A DNA stretch of 64,000 nt, taken from NCBI GenBank assembly GCA_022565665.1, contig JAIUMI010000009.1, positions 45,284 to 109,283 of the forward strand, read 5' to 3'. The notes under the pieces were generated by a model that worked only from the letters and a program-made list of their open reading frames with translations, searched no databases and had not been told where the DNA came from. Source of the stretch: Glycocaulis sp. (GTDB taxonomy: Bacteria; Pseudomonadota; Alphaproteobacteria; Caulobacterales; Maricaulaceae). This document shows positions 18,400 through 28,625 of this stretch, piece by piece (position 1 is the stretch's first letter; each line of letters opens with the position of its first letter). The translations under genes were made by a program, and so were the position numbers.

Positions 18400-21099
18400 T
18401 CATGGTTTGCCTTCATCCAGCAGGCCTTTGAGTGCATAGAGCGCATCCAGTGCCTCGCGCGGGGTCAGTTCGTCCGGATTGATGGCTTTAAGCCGCTCCT
18501 CGGCTCTTGAGGGTTTGCGCGGCGCTTCCACCGGTGTTGCCGAGAACAGCGGCAGATCGGCCAGCGCCGCTGCCGGGCTGCCATCGGATTCCAGTTTTGA
18601 CAGAATGGCCTGCGCGCGCTTGACCGCGGCAGCGGGCAGGCCCGCGCGTTTGGCCACCTCCACCCCGTAGGAACGGTTGGCCGGGCCGGGGCCCACCTCG
18701 TGCAGGAAGACCAGCTCGCCCTGCCATTCGCGCGCCCTCAGGGATACATTCCCGGTAGCGTCCAGCTCATCAGCGAGCCGTGTCAGTTCATGATAATGCG
18801 TGGCAAAAAGCGCGCGGCAGCGGTTTACCCCATGCAAATGCTCCACCGTCGCCCATGCAATCGAGAGCCCGTCCCACGTCGCCGTCCCGCGCCCGATCTC
18901 GTCAAGGATCACAAGGCTTTTCGGGCCTGCCTGATTGAGGATGGCAGCCGTCTCGATCATCTCGGCCATGAAGGTGGAGCGGCCTCTGGCCAGATCATCT
19001 GCCGCGCCCACGCGCGAGAACAGCCTGTCCGCAATGCCGATCACGGCGCGTTTCGCGGGCACAAAGAGCCCGGCCTGCGCCAGAATGGTGATGATGGCGC
19101 ACTGGCGCAGATAGGTCGATTTGCCAGCCATGTTGGGGCCGGTGACGAGCAATAGCCGCGCCGCGGTCTTGCCCTCGCCGTCCAACGAACAGTCATTGGG
19201 TGTGAAGCGCCCCTCGCCTGACCTTGCGAGCGCGGCTTCCACCACCGGATGCCGTCCGCCTTCGATAACGAGCTCGCTGCCGGTGGATATCTCGGGGCGT
19301 ACCGCATTGGTTTCCACCGCCCAGGCGGCGGCTGCTGCCCACACATCAAGGCGGGCCAGCGCCTCTGCCGCGCGGCGGCCCGGCTCGGCCAGCGCTTCTG
19401 TGCGCGCGCGCAGATCAGCGAACATTTCCAGCTCCAGCGCGATGGCGCGGCTGGCGGCACTGGCGATTTTCGATTCCAGTTCGCCAAGCTCCGCGGTGGT
19501 GAAGCGCACGGCATTGGCCATGGTCTGGCGGTGGATGAAGGGCTCCACCCCCATCAGCGCGTCGGCCTGTTTGGCGGTTACCTCGATGAAATAGCCGAGC
19601 ACATGATTGTGCTTCACCTTCAGGGCGGCTACGCCTGTCTGGTCGGCATAGGTCTTCTGCAGGCCGGCGATTACCTTGCGGGACTGGTCGCGCAGCGTGC
19701 GCAGCTCATCGAGCGCCGGGTTCCAGCCCGTGGCGACGAACCCGCCCTCCCGCGTCAGCAGAGGTGGTTCCTCCACCAGCGCGCGGGCAATATCTTCGAC
19801 CAGTGCGGCAAGGTCAGGGTTGGCGCTCAGGGAAAGCGCATCCAACGCCTGCGTGATGGCTTCGGGCAGGCTTGCCAGCGTCTGACGGGCAAAGCGGGCG
19901 ACCAGCCGCTCGCCTTCTTTCAGCGCGCGGGCAAGCCCCGCAAGATCACGCGGGCCGCCGCGCTCCAGGCACAGACGCGAGAGCGCACGCGCCGGATCGC
20001 CAGCGGCTTTAAGCGCCTCACGGATATCGGCGCGCAAGCCTTCCTCACTGACAAGGAAGCCCACCGCATCCAGCCGCGAGGCGATTGTGTCCGGATCGGT
20101 GGACGGGCGGGCGAGCTGTTCGGCCAGCAGGCGCGCGCCGGGCGCGGTCACCGTCCGGTCGATGGCATCGAGGAGTGAGCCCTTGCGCTGGCCCTGAAGC
20201 GTGCGCTCTATCTCGAGGCTTGCCCGCGCCGCCGGGTCAATCGCCATCACCGTGCCGGGCAGGTGGGTGACGGGCGGGGCGAGCTTGGCGGGCGCGCCGG
20301 CCTGCGACAGTTCGAGATAATCGAGCAGACAGCCCAGCGCCGCGATCTCGGCCTTTGAAAAATCGCCAAAGGCTTCAAGGCTTTTCGCGCCGAACCGTTC
20401 CAGCAGGCGCCGCTCGCCGCTTGCGGGATCGAACTTCGCTTTTGCCCGCGTGGTGATGGCGGTGGAGGGGCAGATAAGCGCGGCCTCCCTCGCATCCTCG
20501 TCGCGCACCAGAAGTTCGGCCGGATTCAGCGCGGCGAGCTCTGCGGCGAGGTCGTCCTCGTCCAGTTTAAGCGAGGCAAACCGGCCTTCGGAGATATCGG
20601 CGTGGCCTAGCGCCAGCTCCCCGCTGGCCAGTCTTGCCAGCGCCGCGATCCGGTTGGCGCTGCGCGCATCAAGAAGATCGTCCTCGCTTAGCGTACCCGG
20701 TGTGACGATGCGCACAATGGCGCGCTCGACCACCGATTTGGAGCCGCGCTTTTTCGCTTCTGCCGGATCTTCGACCTGTTCACCGATCGCCACCTTGAAA
20801 CCGGCCCGGATCAGGCGGGAGAGATAGGTCTGTGCGTTGTGTACCGGTACGCCGCACATGGGAATCGGCTCGCCCTGATGCTCCCCGCGCCGGGTCAGCG
20901 TGATGTCGAGCGCGGCAGCGGCCCGCACGGCGTCATCGAAGAACAGCTCGTAGAAATCGCCCATGCGGTAGAACAGCAGCGCCTCGGACGGCACCTGCGC
21001 ACGCAAGTTCAGGAACTGCACCATCATGGGCGTCGCGCCTTCCGCGTTGGGGAAGGTGCGCGTGGCCAGATCTGACTGGGCGCAGGCGTCCGGGCTCAT
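18400..21099 (-). CDS. mutS: DNA mismatch repair protein MutS
   Basis: MutS recognises mismatches and recruits MutL. The 899-residue protein has the mismatch-contact Phe-x-Glu within [11 protein letters not shown] near residue 50, the Walker [15 protein letters not shown], Walker [17 protein letters not shown], and the His-containing FATHYHELT. Near the C-terminus LADLPLF resembles a sliding-clamp-binding motif. The start at 21099 gives a 24-residue extension before [11 protein letters not shown]; the downstream ATG pair is an alternative. Divergent from maeB across about 146 bases. Confidence 0.96.
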   Translation of the reverse strand: MSPDACAQSDLATRTFPNAEGATPMMVQFLNLRAQVPSEALLFYRMGDFYELFFDDAVRAAAALDITLTRRGEHQGEPIPMCGVPVHNAQTYLSRLIRAGFKVAIGEQVEDPAEAKKRGSKSVVERAIVRIVTPGTLSEDDLLDARSANRIAALARLASGELALGHADISEGRFASLKLDEDDLAAELAALNPAELLVRDEDAREAALICPSTAITTRAKAKFDPASGERRLLERFGAKSLEAFGDFSKAEIAALGCLLDYLELSQAGAPAKLAPPVTHLPGTVMAIDPAARASLEIERTLQGQRKGSLLDAIDRTVTAPGARLLAEQLARPSTDPDTIASRLDAVGFLVSEEGLRADIREALKAAGDPARALSRLCLERGGPRDLAGLARALKEGERLVARFARQTLASLPEAITQALDALSLSANPDLAALVEDIARALVEEPPLLTREGGFVATGWNPALDELRTLRDQSRKVIAGLQKTYADQTGVAALKVKHNHVLGYFIEVTAKQADALMGVEPFIHRQTMANAVRFTTAELGELESKIASAASRAIALELEMFADLRARTEALAEPGRRAAEALARLDVWAAAAAWAVETNAVRPEISTGSELVIEGGRHPVVEAALARSGEGRFTPNDCSLDGEGKTAARLLLVTGPNMAGKSTYLRQCAIITILAQAGLFVPAKRAVIGIADRLFSRVGAADDLARGRSTFMAEMIETAAILNQAGPKSLVILDEIGRGTATWDGLSIAWATVEHLHGVNRCRALFATHYHELTRLADELDATGNVSLRAREWQGELVFLHEVGPGPANRSYGVEVAKRAGLPAAAVKRAQAILSKLESDGSPAAALADLPLFSATPVEAPRKPSRAEERLKAINPDELTPREALDALYALKGLLDEGKP

Positions 21100-21245
21100 G
21101 GCGGCAAATTAACCGTGCCCGCGCCGGTAGCAAGGCGCAGTGTTCGCGCGATTGCAGGCGCTATGCCGGGTTTGGATTGCCCGCGCGCACAAAGCCGCTA
21201 GGCTTGAGCTCCCTTCGCGTCACGAGATCTGATGGACCGCCCTTT

Positions 21246-23519
21246 ATGACCGACCGCAAGCCGCGCGTGGATGATGAAGAAGCCCTCGCCTTCCACCGCC
21301 AGTTCCCGCCCGGCAAGATTGCCCTGCGCGCGACCAAGCCCATGGCGACACAGCGCGATCTGTCGCTCGCCTACAGCCCCGGCGTCGCGGCGCCGGTAAA
21401 GGCGATCCATGCGGACCCGGAGGCGGTCTACGACTACACCTCCAAGGGCAATTTCGTCGCCGTCATCTCCAATGGCACGGCGATTCTGGGGCTGGGCAAT
21501 CTGGGCGCCGCCGCCTCCAAGCCGGTGATGGAAGGCAAGGCGGTTCTCTTCAAGCGCTTTGCCGATATCGACGCCATCGATATCGAGGTGGAAGAAGAAG
21601 ACCCGCAAGCCTTCATCGAATGCGTGCGCCGCTTCGGCAACACGTTTGGCGGCATCAATCTGGAAGACATTAGCGGGCCGGACTGCTTCATCATCGAGGA
21701 GCGTCTGCGCGAACTGCTCGATATCCCGGTCTTTCATGATGACCAGCACGGTACGGCGATCATATCGGCTGCGGGGATCATCAATGCCTGCCACCTCTCG
21801 GGCCGCAAGCTGGAAGACCTCAAAGTCGTCGTGAACGGGGCGGGGGCTGCGGGCATTGCGGTGCTGGAGCTCATCAAGTCGATGGGCGTGAAGCACGACA
21901 ACGCGATCCTGTGTGACAGCAAGGGCGTCATCTACAAGGGCCGTGAGAACGGCATGAACCAGTGGAAATCGGCTCACGCCGCCGACACCAAGGCGCGCAC
22001 GCTGGAAGAGGCGCTGGACGGGGCGGACTGCTTTATCGGCCTGTCGGTGAAGGGCGCGGTGACCAAGGCGATGGTGAAATCGATGGCCGCCGATCCGATC
22101 ATCTTTGCAATGGCCAATCCCGACCCGGAGATCACGCCCGAAGAGGTCCGCGAGGCGCGCTCAGACGCCATCATGGCGACCGGCCGGTCCGATTATCCCA
22201 ATCAGGTCAATAACGTGCTGGGTTTCCCCTACATCTTCCGCGGCGCGCTGGACGTGCGCGCACGTACGATCAATGAGGAAATGAAAGTCGCGGCTGCGCA
22301 GGCGCTTGCCGAGCTGGCCCGCGAGGATGTGCCCGACGAGGTGGCCGCTGCCTATCACGGGGCCCGGCCCACATTCGGCAAGGAATACATCATCCCTGCC
22401 CCGTTCGATCCGCGCCTGATCAGTCATGTGCCGCCCTATGTGGCGCAGGCCGCAATGGATTCCGGCGTTGCCCGCCGCCCGATCTCCGACATGGAGGCCT
22501 ACCGCGCCAAGCTCGCCCAGCGGCTCGACCCGACAGCGGCCATATTGCAGTCCATCCACGATGCGGTGCGCGCGTCGGACCGCAAGACGATCGTCTTTGC
22601 CGAGGGCGAGGAGCCGATGGTGATCCGGGCCGCTTACGCCTTCCAGAATCAGGGGCTTGGCGATGCGGTTCTGGTCGGCCGCGAGGAGCCGACCAAGGCC
22701 AATATGCGCCTTGTCGGCGTGCCCGAGGATGCCATCCGCATCGTCAATGCCCGCCTGTCGGACCGCAATGCGGACTATGCCGACTGGCTGTTCACCCGCC
22801 TGCAGCGCCGGGGCTATCTGCGCCGTGATGTACAGCGCCTCGTCAATAATGACCGCAACGTATTTGCCGCCTGCATGGTCGCTCTGGGCGATGCGCACGG
22901 CATGGTCACCGGCACCACGCGCAATTACGGGCAGGCCCTGAGCGATGTGCTGCTGGTGCTGGATCCCAAGCCCGGCGAGCGGGTGATGGGCATGTCGCTG
23001 GTGCTGTCACGCGGGCGCACGCTCTTCATCGCCGATACGAATGTCACCGAGTTTCCGACCGCCCAGGCCATGGCCGACATGGCGTGCGAGGCGGCAGAGG
23101 CCGCCCGCCGCTTCGGTGTCGAGCCGCGTGTGGCATTGCTTTCCTATTCCACGTTCGGCAATCCGGCCGGTGACAGGGCGGAAAAGATCATCGAGGCGGT
23201 CAGGCTGCTCGACACGCGCGGCGTGGATTTCGAGTATGAGGGCGAGATGAATGCCGATGTGGCACTCGATCCCGATCATGTGCGCCTCTACCCGTTCTCG
23301 CGGCTCACCGGACCGGCCAATGTGCTGATCATGCCGGCCATCCATTCGGCCTCCATCTCCACCAAGCTCTTGCGCGCTGCCGGCGGGGCGACGGTGCTGG
23401 GGCCGATGCTGGTGGGACTTTCCAAGCCGGTGCAGATCGCACGGCTGGGCGCTGGCGTGTCCGATATCCTCACCCTGGCGGCGCTGGCTGCGCATGATCT
23501 CTCGGTGGAGGAAGGCTAG
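21246..23519 (+). CDS. maeB: NADP-dependent malic enzyme, two-domain MaeB type
   Basis: Oxidatively decarboxylates malate to pyruvate. The 757-residue protein joins an N-terminal malic enzyme domain (SLAYSPGVAAPVKAI, NGTAILGLGNLG, FHDDQHGTAI, VVNGAGAAGIAVLELI) to a C-terminal phosphotransacetylase-like domain from about residue 430 (KTIVFAEGEEPMVIRAA to RAAGGATVLGPMLVGL), which in this family is regulatory and senses acetyl-CoA. The ATG at 21246 matches family N-termini; an upstream ATG at 21177 would add 23 atypical residues. The 3' end overlaps the convergent ampG stop by four bases. Confidence 0.95.
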   Translation: MTDRKPRVDDEEALAFHRQFPPGKIALRATKPMATQRDLSLAYSPGVAAPVKAIHADPEAVYDYTSKGNFVAVISNGTAILGLGNLGAAASKPVMEGKAVLFKRFADIDAIDIEVEEEDPQAFIECVRRFGNTFGGINLEDISGPDCFIIEERLRELLDIPVFHDDQHGTAIISAAGIINACHLSGRKLEDLKVVVNGAGAAGIAVLELIKSMGVKHDNAILCDSKGVIYKGRENGMNQWKSAHAADTKARTLEEALDGADCFIGLSVKGAVTKAMVKSMAADPIIFAMANPDPEITPEEVREARSDAIMATGRSDYPNQVNNVLGFPYIFRGALDVRARTINEEMKVAAAQALAELAREDVPDEVAAAYHGARPTFGKEYIIPAPFDPRLISHVPPYVAQAAMDSGVARRPISDMEAYRAKLAQRLDPTAAILQSIHDAVRASDRKTIVFAEGEEPMVIRAAYAFQNQGLGDAVLVGREEPTKANMRLVGVPEDAIRIVNARLSDRNADYADWLFTRLQRRGYLRRDVQRLVNNDRNVFAACMVALGDAHGMVTGTTRNYGQALSDVLLVLDPKPGERVMGMSLVLSRGRTLFIADTNVTEFPTAQAMADMACEAAEAARRFGVEPRVALLSYSTFGNPAGDRAEKIIEAVRLLDTRGVDFEYEGEMNADVALDPDHVRLYPFSRLTGPANVLIMPAIHSASISTKLLRAAGGATVLGPMLVGLSKPVQIARLGAGVSDILTLAALAAHDLSVEEG

Positions 23520-24952
23520 CTGATCTGCGGCTTGTGAGCCGCGACTTCGCGCGCGGATCGCCAGCGCATGACGATCCAGACCAGCAGCACGGCCGGCGCG
23601 CCTATAAGGGCGGTGGTGGTGAAGAAATTGGCATAGCCAAGACCATCCACCATGATGCCGGAGAAGCCGCCAAAGAGCTTGCCCGGCAGGGCGTAGAACG
23701 AGCTGAAGAGCGCATATTGCGTGGCCGAGAAGGCCCGGTTGGTCAGGCTGGACATATAGGCGATCAGCGCCGTGCCCGCCCAGCCGCCCGCCACATTCTC
23801 CGCCGTGATGGCGAGCGTCAGGTTGAGGATGGAGGGGCTTTTCTCCTGCGGCCACGGGGTGAGCGCGACGCCGTCAACAAGTGTGATCTCGCCGGTAGGC
23901 TGGATGAGCGCCAGCCAGGTGAAGGCCAGGGCAGAGACCGCGCTGATGACCGCGCCGATCATCAAGACCGGATAAACACCCCAGCGCGTAGCGGCGATTC
24001 CGGCCAACATGGCCCCGCCCAGCATGGCGAAGACACCATAAACTTTTGAAATCGCGCCGATTTCAGACAGCGTGTAGCCCATATCGACGTAGAAGGGATA
24101 GGCCATGAAGCCGAGCACGAAATCATTCAGCCGGTAGGCGCCGATCAGGGTGAGGATCAAAAGCGCGATCCAGCGATAGCGCACGATGAAGTCCACAAAC
24201 GGAGCCACCACGGCGGAATAGAGCCAGGCGGCGGCCTCGCCCAGCGGATTACCCTTCACCGCGCCTTCAACGGCTTCCGTGCCACCACCAAGCGCCTCCG
24301 GGCGTTTGGGCTCGGGCGCGAGGAACATGCCTGCCACACCGATCAGCATCAGGGCGGCCAGAACCGTGTAGGCAAAGGAGAAGCCGCCAAAATCGGCCAT
24401 CACCAGCGCGCCTGCGCCGGCCGCGATCATGCCGAACCGGTAACCCCACTGATAGATGGCGACCAGCAGGGCCTGCAGCCTGTCTTCGGCCACATCAATG
24501 CGCCAGGCATCGAGCGCGATATCCTGCGTGGCGGAGCCAAACGCGATCATCACGGTCGCCACGGCGATGACGAAAAGCCCGGTGGAGGGCGTTGCCGTGG
24601 AGGCGAGCAATATCGCGCAGATCACGACGATCTGGGCGAGGAATATCCAGGAGCGCCGCCGGCCCAGAAGCTTGTCGAGGAAGGGCAGGGGCAGGCGGTC
24701 GACCAGCGGCGACCAGATGAATTTGAACGTGTAGGCCATGCCGGCCCAGGCGAAGAAGCCGATCTCGGTGCGCGAGACGCCCTCCAGCCGCAGCCAGGCC
24801 GACAGCGTTGAAAAGACGAGCAGAATGGGAAGGCCAGCAGAGAAGCCCAGCAGCAGCATGACCAGTGCGCGGCGCCAGCCAAGATCGGTGATCGAGGTCC
24901 ACAGACTGCGCGTCTCGGGCGCGTCCTCGGGCGCTGCGGTGATGTCGGTCAT
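23516..24952 (-). CDS. ampG: AmpG family muropeptide permease
   Basis: An inner-membrane MFS protein that imports anhydromuropeptides for cell-wall recycling. The 478-residue product has about 12-14 hydrophobic segments and the AmpG-like N-terminal half: LLLGFSAGLPILLVFSTLSA, GVSRTEIGFFAWAGMAYTFK, WSPLVDRLPLPFL, LGRRRSWI. A later QDIALDAWRID matches the family. A long loop between the halves (residues about 215-235, PEPKRPEALGGG) is typical of these permeases. No AmpC or AmpR gene lies nearby. Convergent with maeB. Confidence 0.88.
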   Translation of the reverse strand: MTDITAAPEDAPETRSLWTSITDLGWRRALVMLLLGFSAGLPILLVFSTLSAWLRLEGVSRTEIGFFAWAGMAYTFKFIWSPLVDRLPLPFLDKLLGRRRSWIFLAQIVVICAILLASTATPSTGLFVIAVATVMIAFGSATQDIALDAWRIDVAEDRLQALLVAIYQWGYRFGMIAAGAGALVMADFGGFSFAYTVLAALMLIGVAGMFLAPEPKRPEALGGGTEAVEGAVKGNPLGEAAAWLYSAVVAPFVDFIVRYRWIALLILTLIGAYRLNDFVLGFMAYPFYVDMGYTLSEIGAISKVYGVFAMLGGAMLAGIAATRWGVYPVLMIGAVISAVSALAFTWLALIQPTGEITLVDGVALTPWPQEKSPSILNLTLAITAENVAGGWAGTALIAYMSSLTNRAFSATQYALFSSFYALPGKLFGGFSGIMVDGLGYANFFTTTALIGAPAVLLVWIVMRWRSAREVAAHKPQIS

Positions 24953-24974
24953 GCGGCGTGACGGCTCCGGAGGC

Positions 24975-26867
24975 TCAGGTCCCCAGCCTTGCGCGGTTTT
25001 TGCCGCCGCACAAGCCGGTCAGCACGTCTGCCAGTGCATCAGGATCCACCGGCTTGGTCAGGAAGGCGTCCATGCCGGCAGCGAGACACTCATCCCGGTC
25101 CGCTTCGGTGGCATTGGCTGTCAGCGCGACCAGCGGCACCGCGCCCGGCTCACCGGACAGGGCCCGGATGCGCGATGCGACATCGCGGCCATCCATTTCC
25201 GGCATGCGCAGATCCAGCAGCACTGCGTCGAACCCGCCCTGGCTGGCCTCCAGCAGGGCTTCCTTGCCGGTTGCGGCCAGAACGATGGTCGCGCCCAGCC
25301 GCGTCAGCAGGGTGCGGGCGATCAGGGCGTTGACCGGATCATCCTCGGCCAGAAGGATGCGGTACCCGGCCAGAACCGGTCCGGTGACCGGGCCGGCCCT
25401 GCGCTCCTCGCCGGAACTCTGGCCCAGTGCAAAGCGGGCCAGCGAGCCAGCCCGAACCGGCGCAACCAGCCAGCCATGAATGCCTGCGGGGCGCTCCTTG
25501 CCTGCATAGCGCGCCTTGGTGCGTGGCCGGGCGAGCGCGAGAATACGCGTATTGGTACCCAGAGCCGCCAGCGTCCCGGCGTCCTCGCACCAGCCATCGT
25601 CCAGAATGATGATGTCGGGCCGGGCTGCGCCTGCGCGGTGAACGAGCTGGGCCTGGCTGTGACAGGTCTCCGCCCATGCGCCAAGGGTTTCGGCGTGCAG
25701 CGACAGTGCTTCGGCTTCGATCTGGCAGGGTGTGGCGATCAGCAGGCGGCGCCCGGCGAGTGGGCGGCGGGCCGGCGCGCGCTGTAGTATCTCGGGTGTG
25801 AAGCTGACCCAGAAAAGTGCGCCTTCACCGGGCTGGGAATGCACGCCGACCTCGCCATCCATCGCCTCGGCGAGCCGCTTGACCATGGCCAGACCAAGTC
25901 CGGCGCCCGGTGCGCTCTTGTCGCGCTCAGCCGCACCGCGCTCGAACTGTTCAAACAGGCGGGCCTGATCGGACGGGCAGATACCCGGCCCGGTATCGCG
26001 CACCGACAGGCGCAGCAGGCCGGCCTCCATCTCCAGCGTCACCAGTACGCCGCCCTCGCGGGTGAATTTCACGGCATTGCCGGCCAGATTGAACAGGATC
26101 TGTTTCAGGCGGGCCGGATCGGCGCGGATCTGGGCGGGCACGCCGGGCCCTTGCGCATGCGCAAGGGCAAGCCCCTTCTCGGCGGCCTTCTCGGAAAGAA
26201 GTTCGCAGACCTCTTCCACAAGGCGTGCCGGATCGACCGGCTCGGGGCGCAGATCAAGCTTGCCGGCCTCCAGCCGGGAGAGGTCCAGAATATCATCAAT
26301 CAGGGAGAGGGCGTGGGCCGTGCTGGCCTTCAGGGCCGCGACATAAGCCGACTGGTCGGGTTTCAGCCCGGTATCTTCCAGAAGCCGCGCCGTGCCGAGC
26401 GCGCCGGAGAGCGGCGTGCGCAGCTCATGGGTGACGGCGGCGAAAAACACGCTTTTCCCGCGCGCGGCCTCGTTCTCCCTTGCGACCAGATTGCGCTGCT
26501 CGGTCACATCACGGCCCACCGCGACAATTCCGCCGCGCGGACACAGCGTTTCGGACCATTCAATCCAGACCGACCCGGCACGCGTGCGCATTGCCACATC
26601 ATAGCGGGTCTGACGGCCATGTTCGCCAAAGGAGGGTGCCACCGCGAACCAGCGCCCGATCCAGTCCTCGCGCTCCCCGCCGAATGCGCGCAGGAAGGCG
26701 CCGTTTACATCGGTGAGCCGGCCGTCCGCGTCCCGCACGATAACAAGCTCGGACATCGCATCGAAAACATCGCGCAGGCCATTGCTTTCAATCGGAATAT
26801 CCAGCGCCTCAACCCGGTCGGAGGCGAAGGGCTCCTCAACGAGCCGGGATAGGGAGCGCGCGGTCAT
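24975..26867 (-). CDS. Hybrid sensor histidine kinase with PAS and two receiver-like domains
   Basis: A 630-residue soluble kinase without membrane segments. In order: PAS domain (about 28-140, VFDAMSELVIVRDADGRLTD), HisKA with phospho-acceptor His in FFAAVTHELRTPLSG (near 160), HATPase (NLAGNAVKFT, DTGPGI, GAGLGLAMVKRL), a degenerate receiver (about 375-475, LLIATP...DIIILDDGW, no LxDxxMP), and a C-terminal true receiver (LLAEDDPVN, LLDLRMPEMDG, LTANA, TKPVD). The layout resembles ArcB/BarA-like phosphorelay kinases without the Hpt domain, so an external phosphotransferase is needed. The signal is unknown. Starts 24 bases after the yifB stop. Confidence 0.9.
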   Translation of the reverse strand: MTARSLSRLVEEPFASDRVEALDIPIESNGLRDVFDAMSELVIVRDADGRLTDVNGAFLRAFGGEREDWIGRWFAVAPSFGEHGRQTRYDVAMRTRAGSVWIEWSETLCPRGGIVAVGRDVTEQRNLVARENEAARGKSVFFAAVTHELRTPLSGALGTARLLEDTGLKPDQSAYVAALKASTAHALSLIDDILDLSRLEAGKLDLRPEPVDPARLVEEVCELLSEKAAEKGLALAHAQGPGVPAQIRADPARLKQILFNLAGNAVKFTREGGVLVTLEMEAGLLRLSVRDTGPGICPSDQARLFEQFERGAAERDKSAPGAGLGLAMVKRLAEAMDGEVGVHSQPGEGALFWVSFTPEILQRAPARRPLAGRRLLIATPCQIEAEALSLHAETLGAWAETCHSQAQLVHRAGAARPDIIILDDGWCEDAGTLAALGTNTRILALARPRTKARYAGKERPAGIHGWLVAPVRAGSLARFALGQSSGEERRAGPVTGPVLAGYRILLAEDDPVNALIARTLLTRLGATIVLAATGKEALLEASQGGFDAVLLDLRMPEMDGRDVASRIRALSGEPGAVPLVALTANATEADRDECLAAGMDAFLTKPVDPDALADVLTGLCGGKNRARLGT

Positions 26868-26891
26868 GCACGCACGCTAGAGCCAATGAGG

Positions 26892-28460
26892 TTAAGGAAG
26901 CGTCGAAGCCGAGCGGTGAAATGCGGGCTTGTGCAGTCTGGCCGCCAGCGCGCCCTCTGCCGTGCCGGCCCCTTGCGTCCGCCGCCGGGCGCTCAAGGCT
27001 TCGGCGATATGGATGCGGCGCACCCCGCCAGAGCCCTCCAGATCGGCAATCGTGCGGGCGGTGCGCAGAACACGGTGATACCCGCGTGCGGTAAGCCCCA
27101 TGGCCTCGGCGGCCCGGCCAAGCAGTTCGCGCCCGGCCGGATCGGGCTCTGCAATCCGGTCAAGCGCCTCACCGGACAACCGGGCATTCAGCCCACCACG
27201 CGCCAACTGCACCTCGCGGGCTTTTGCGACCCGCGCAGCCATCTCTGCGGTGCCTTCCTCCGCCGGGGGCAGGGCGAGATCGGCAGGGGTTACGGCGGGC
27301 ACTTCGATCTGCAGATCGATCCTGTCCATCATCGGGCCGGAAATACGGGCCTGATAGCTCTGCGCACAGCGCGGCCCGCGTGCGCAGGACTGCCCGTCCG
27401 CACCCGCCCAGCCGCACCGGCACGGATTCATTGCGGCGATCAGCTGGAAGCGGACAGGAAACGTGATGCGGGCATTGGCACGCGCCACGGCGATCTCACC
27501 GGTTTCCAGCGGCTGGCGCAGCGAATCGAGCACTTGCGGATGAAACTCCGGCAGCTCATCAAGAAAGAGCACGCCGTGATGGGCGAGCGAAGCCTCGCCG
27601 GGGCGTACCCGCGTTCCCCCGCCCACCATCGCGGCCATGGAGGCGGAGTGGTGGGGTGCACGAAAAGGCCGCGTGCGTCTGAGCTGTCCACGCTCCACCA
27701 GCCCGGCCACGGACTGGATCATGGAGATTTCCAGCAATTCCTGCGGCGAGAGCGGGGGCAGCAGGCCCGGCGCGCGTTCAGCCAGCATTGACTTGCCGGC
27801 CCCTGGCGGCCCGACAAGAAGCAGGTTGTGGCCTCCCGCCGCCGCTATCTCCAGCGCGCGCTTGGCAGTTTCCTGACCGCGCACATCGCGCATGTCCCTG
27901 AACTGCGCGCCCTCCACGAGATCGCCGGGCACAGGGCGCGCGAGCGCCTGCCCGCCGCGGAAGTGGTTGACCAGCTGGATGAGGGAGCCGGGCGCCAGGA
28001 TGGGCAGATCTCCACTGGCCCAGGCCGCCTCCGGTCCGCTGGCTTCAGCGCAGATGAAGCCAGCCCCTGTCTCAACCGCCAGCATGGCAGCAGGCAGGGC
28101 CCCGGGCGCGGGCGAAATGGAGCCGTCAAGGCCCAGCTCCCCCATGGCGAGGTGATCGCTCCCCGCCTCGGGGGGCAGCACGCCCATGGCGATGAGAATA
28201 CCGATGGCTACGGGCAGGTCGAAATGCGCGCCTTCCTTGGGCCGGTCGGCCGGAGCGAGATTGACGATGAGCCGCTGCCCGGGAAGGGACAGGCCGATAG
28301 CGGCAAAGGCGGCGCGCACCCGCTCGCGGCTTTCTGCCACGGCCTTGTCAGCCAGACCCACGATCATGAAATTGGGTGTGCCCCCGGCGATCTGCACCTG
28401 CACATCCACGAGGCGGGCCTCGGCGCCTTCAAATGAGGCTGATCGTGTGCATGCACTCAT
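26892..28460 (-). CDS. comM: YifB/ComM family Mg-chelatase-like AAA+ ATPase
   Basis: A 522-residue protein with the N-terminal ChlI-like domain (VQIAGGTPNFMIVGLADKAV), AAA+ core with Walker A LLVGPPGAGKSML, Walker B GVLFLDELPEF, sensor region IAAMNPCRCGW, and the C-terminal Mg-chelatase domain (LSARGYHRVLRTARTIADLE). ComM is a hexameric helicase promoting branch migration during natural transformation in Vibrio and Acinetobacter. GGAGGG precedes the ATG. A promoter with a LexA box lies about 100 bases upstream, suggesting induction by DNA damage. Confidence 0.92.
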   Translation of the reverse strand: MSACTRSASFEGAEARLVDVQVQIAGGTPNFMIVGLADKAVAESRERVRAAFAAIGLSLPGQRLIVNLAPADRPKEGAHFDLPVAIGILIAMGVLPPEAGSDHLAMGELGLDGSISPAPGALPAAMLAVETGAGFICAEASGPEAAWASGDLPILAPGSLIQLVNHFRGGQALARPVPGDLVEGAQFRDMRDVRGQETAKRALEIAAAGGHNLLLVGPPGAGKSMLAERAPGLLPPLSPQELLEISMIQSVAGLVERGQLRRTRPFRAPHHSASMAAMVGGGTRVRPGEASLAHHGVLFLDELPEFHPQVLDSLRQPLETGEIAVARANARITFPVRFQLIAAMNPCRCGWAGADGQSCARGPRCAQSYQARISGPMMDRIDLQIEVPAVTPADLALPPAEEGTAEMAARVAKAREVQLARGGLNARLSGEALDRIAEPDPAGRELLGRAAEAMGLTARGYHRVLRTARTIADLEGSGGVRRIHIAEALSARRRTQGAGTAEGALAARLHKPAFHRSASTLP

Positions 28461-28522
28461 ACCTGCCCTCCATGAATTTATTCACTGAATTGATATGGCA
28501 TATGTTTTCGCGCCCCGCCCCT

Positions 28523-28531
28523 TTATCCACA
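28523..28531 (+). promoter_or_regulatory. Perfect DnaA box TTATCCACA in the comM leader
   Basis: Exact nine-base match to the DnaA consensus, on the plus strand. It lies between the LexA-box promoter and the comM start, in the transcribed leader. A single box does not indicate an origin. DnaA acts as a transcription factor in related bacteria, so regulation is possible but unproven. Confidence 0.5.
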
Positions 28532-28560
28532 GATGACATGAACAAAGAGGATCAAACGCG

Positions 28561-28595
28561 GAACAATAACAGAACAAACATCCCCAATACGTCAA
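28561..28595 (-). promoter_or_regulatory. SOS promoter of comM: LexA box over the -10
   Basis: On the minus strand, TTGACG (28590-28595) and TGTTAT (28566-28571) are 18 bases apart. The LexA box, at 28561-28575, reads GTTC-TGTTATT-GTTC on the minus strand, exactly the alphaproteobacterial consensus, and covers the -10. LexA binding here would block RNA polymerase. The only gene downstream is comM. Confidence 0.75.
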
Positions 28596-28625
28596 GTTTT
28601 TTCGATTCCCTTCGAAAAACACGTG

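Noticed and set aside
28523-28531. Chromosomal origin, suggested by the DnaA box
   Set aside because: A single box without a cluster, AT-rich unwinding region or hemE/dnaA-type neighbours does not support an origin; likewise at 45798-45806 and near gyrB.
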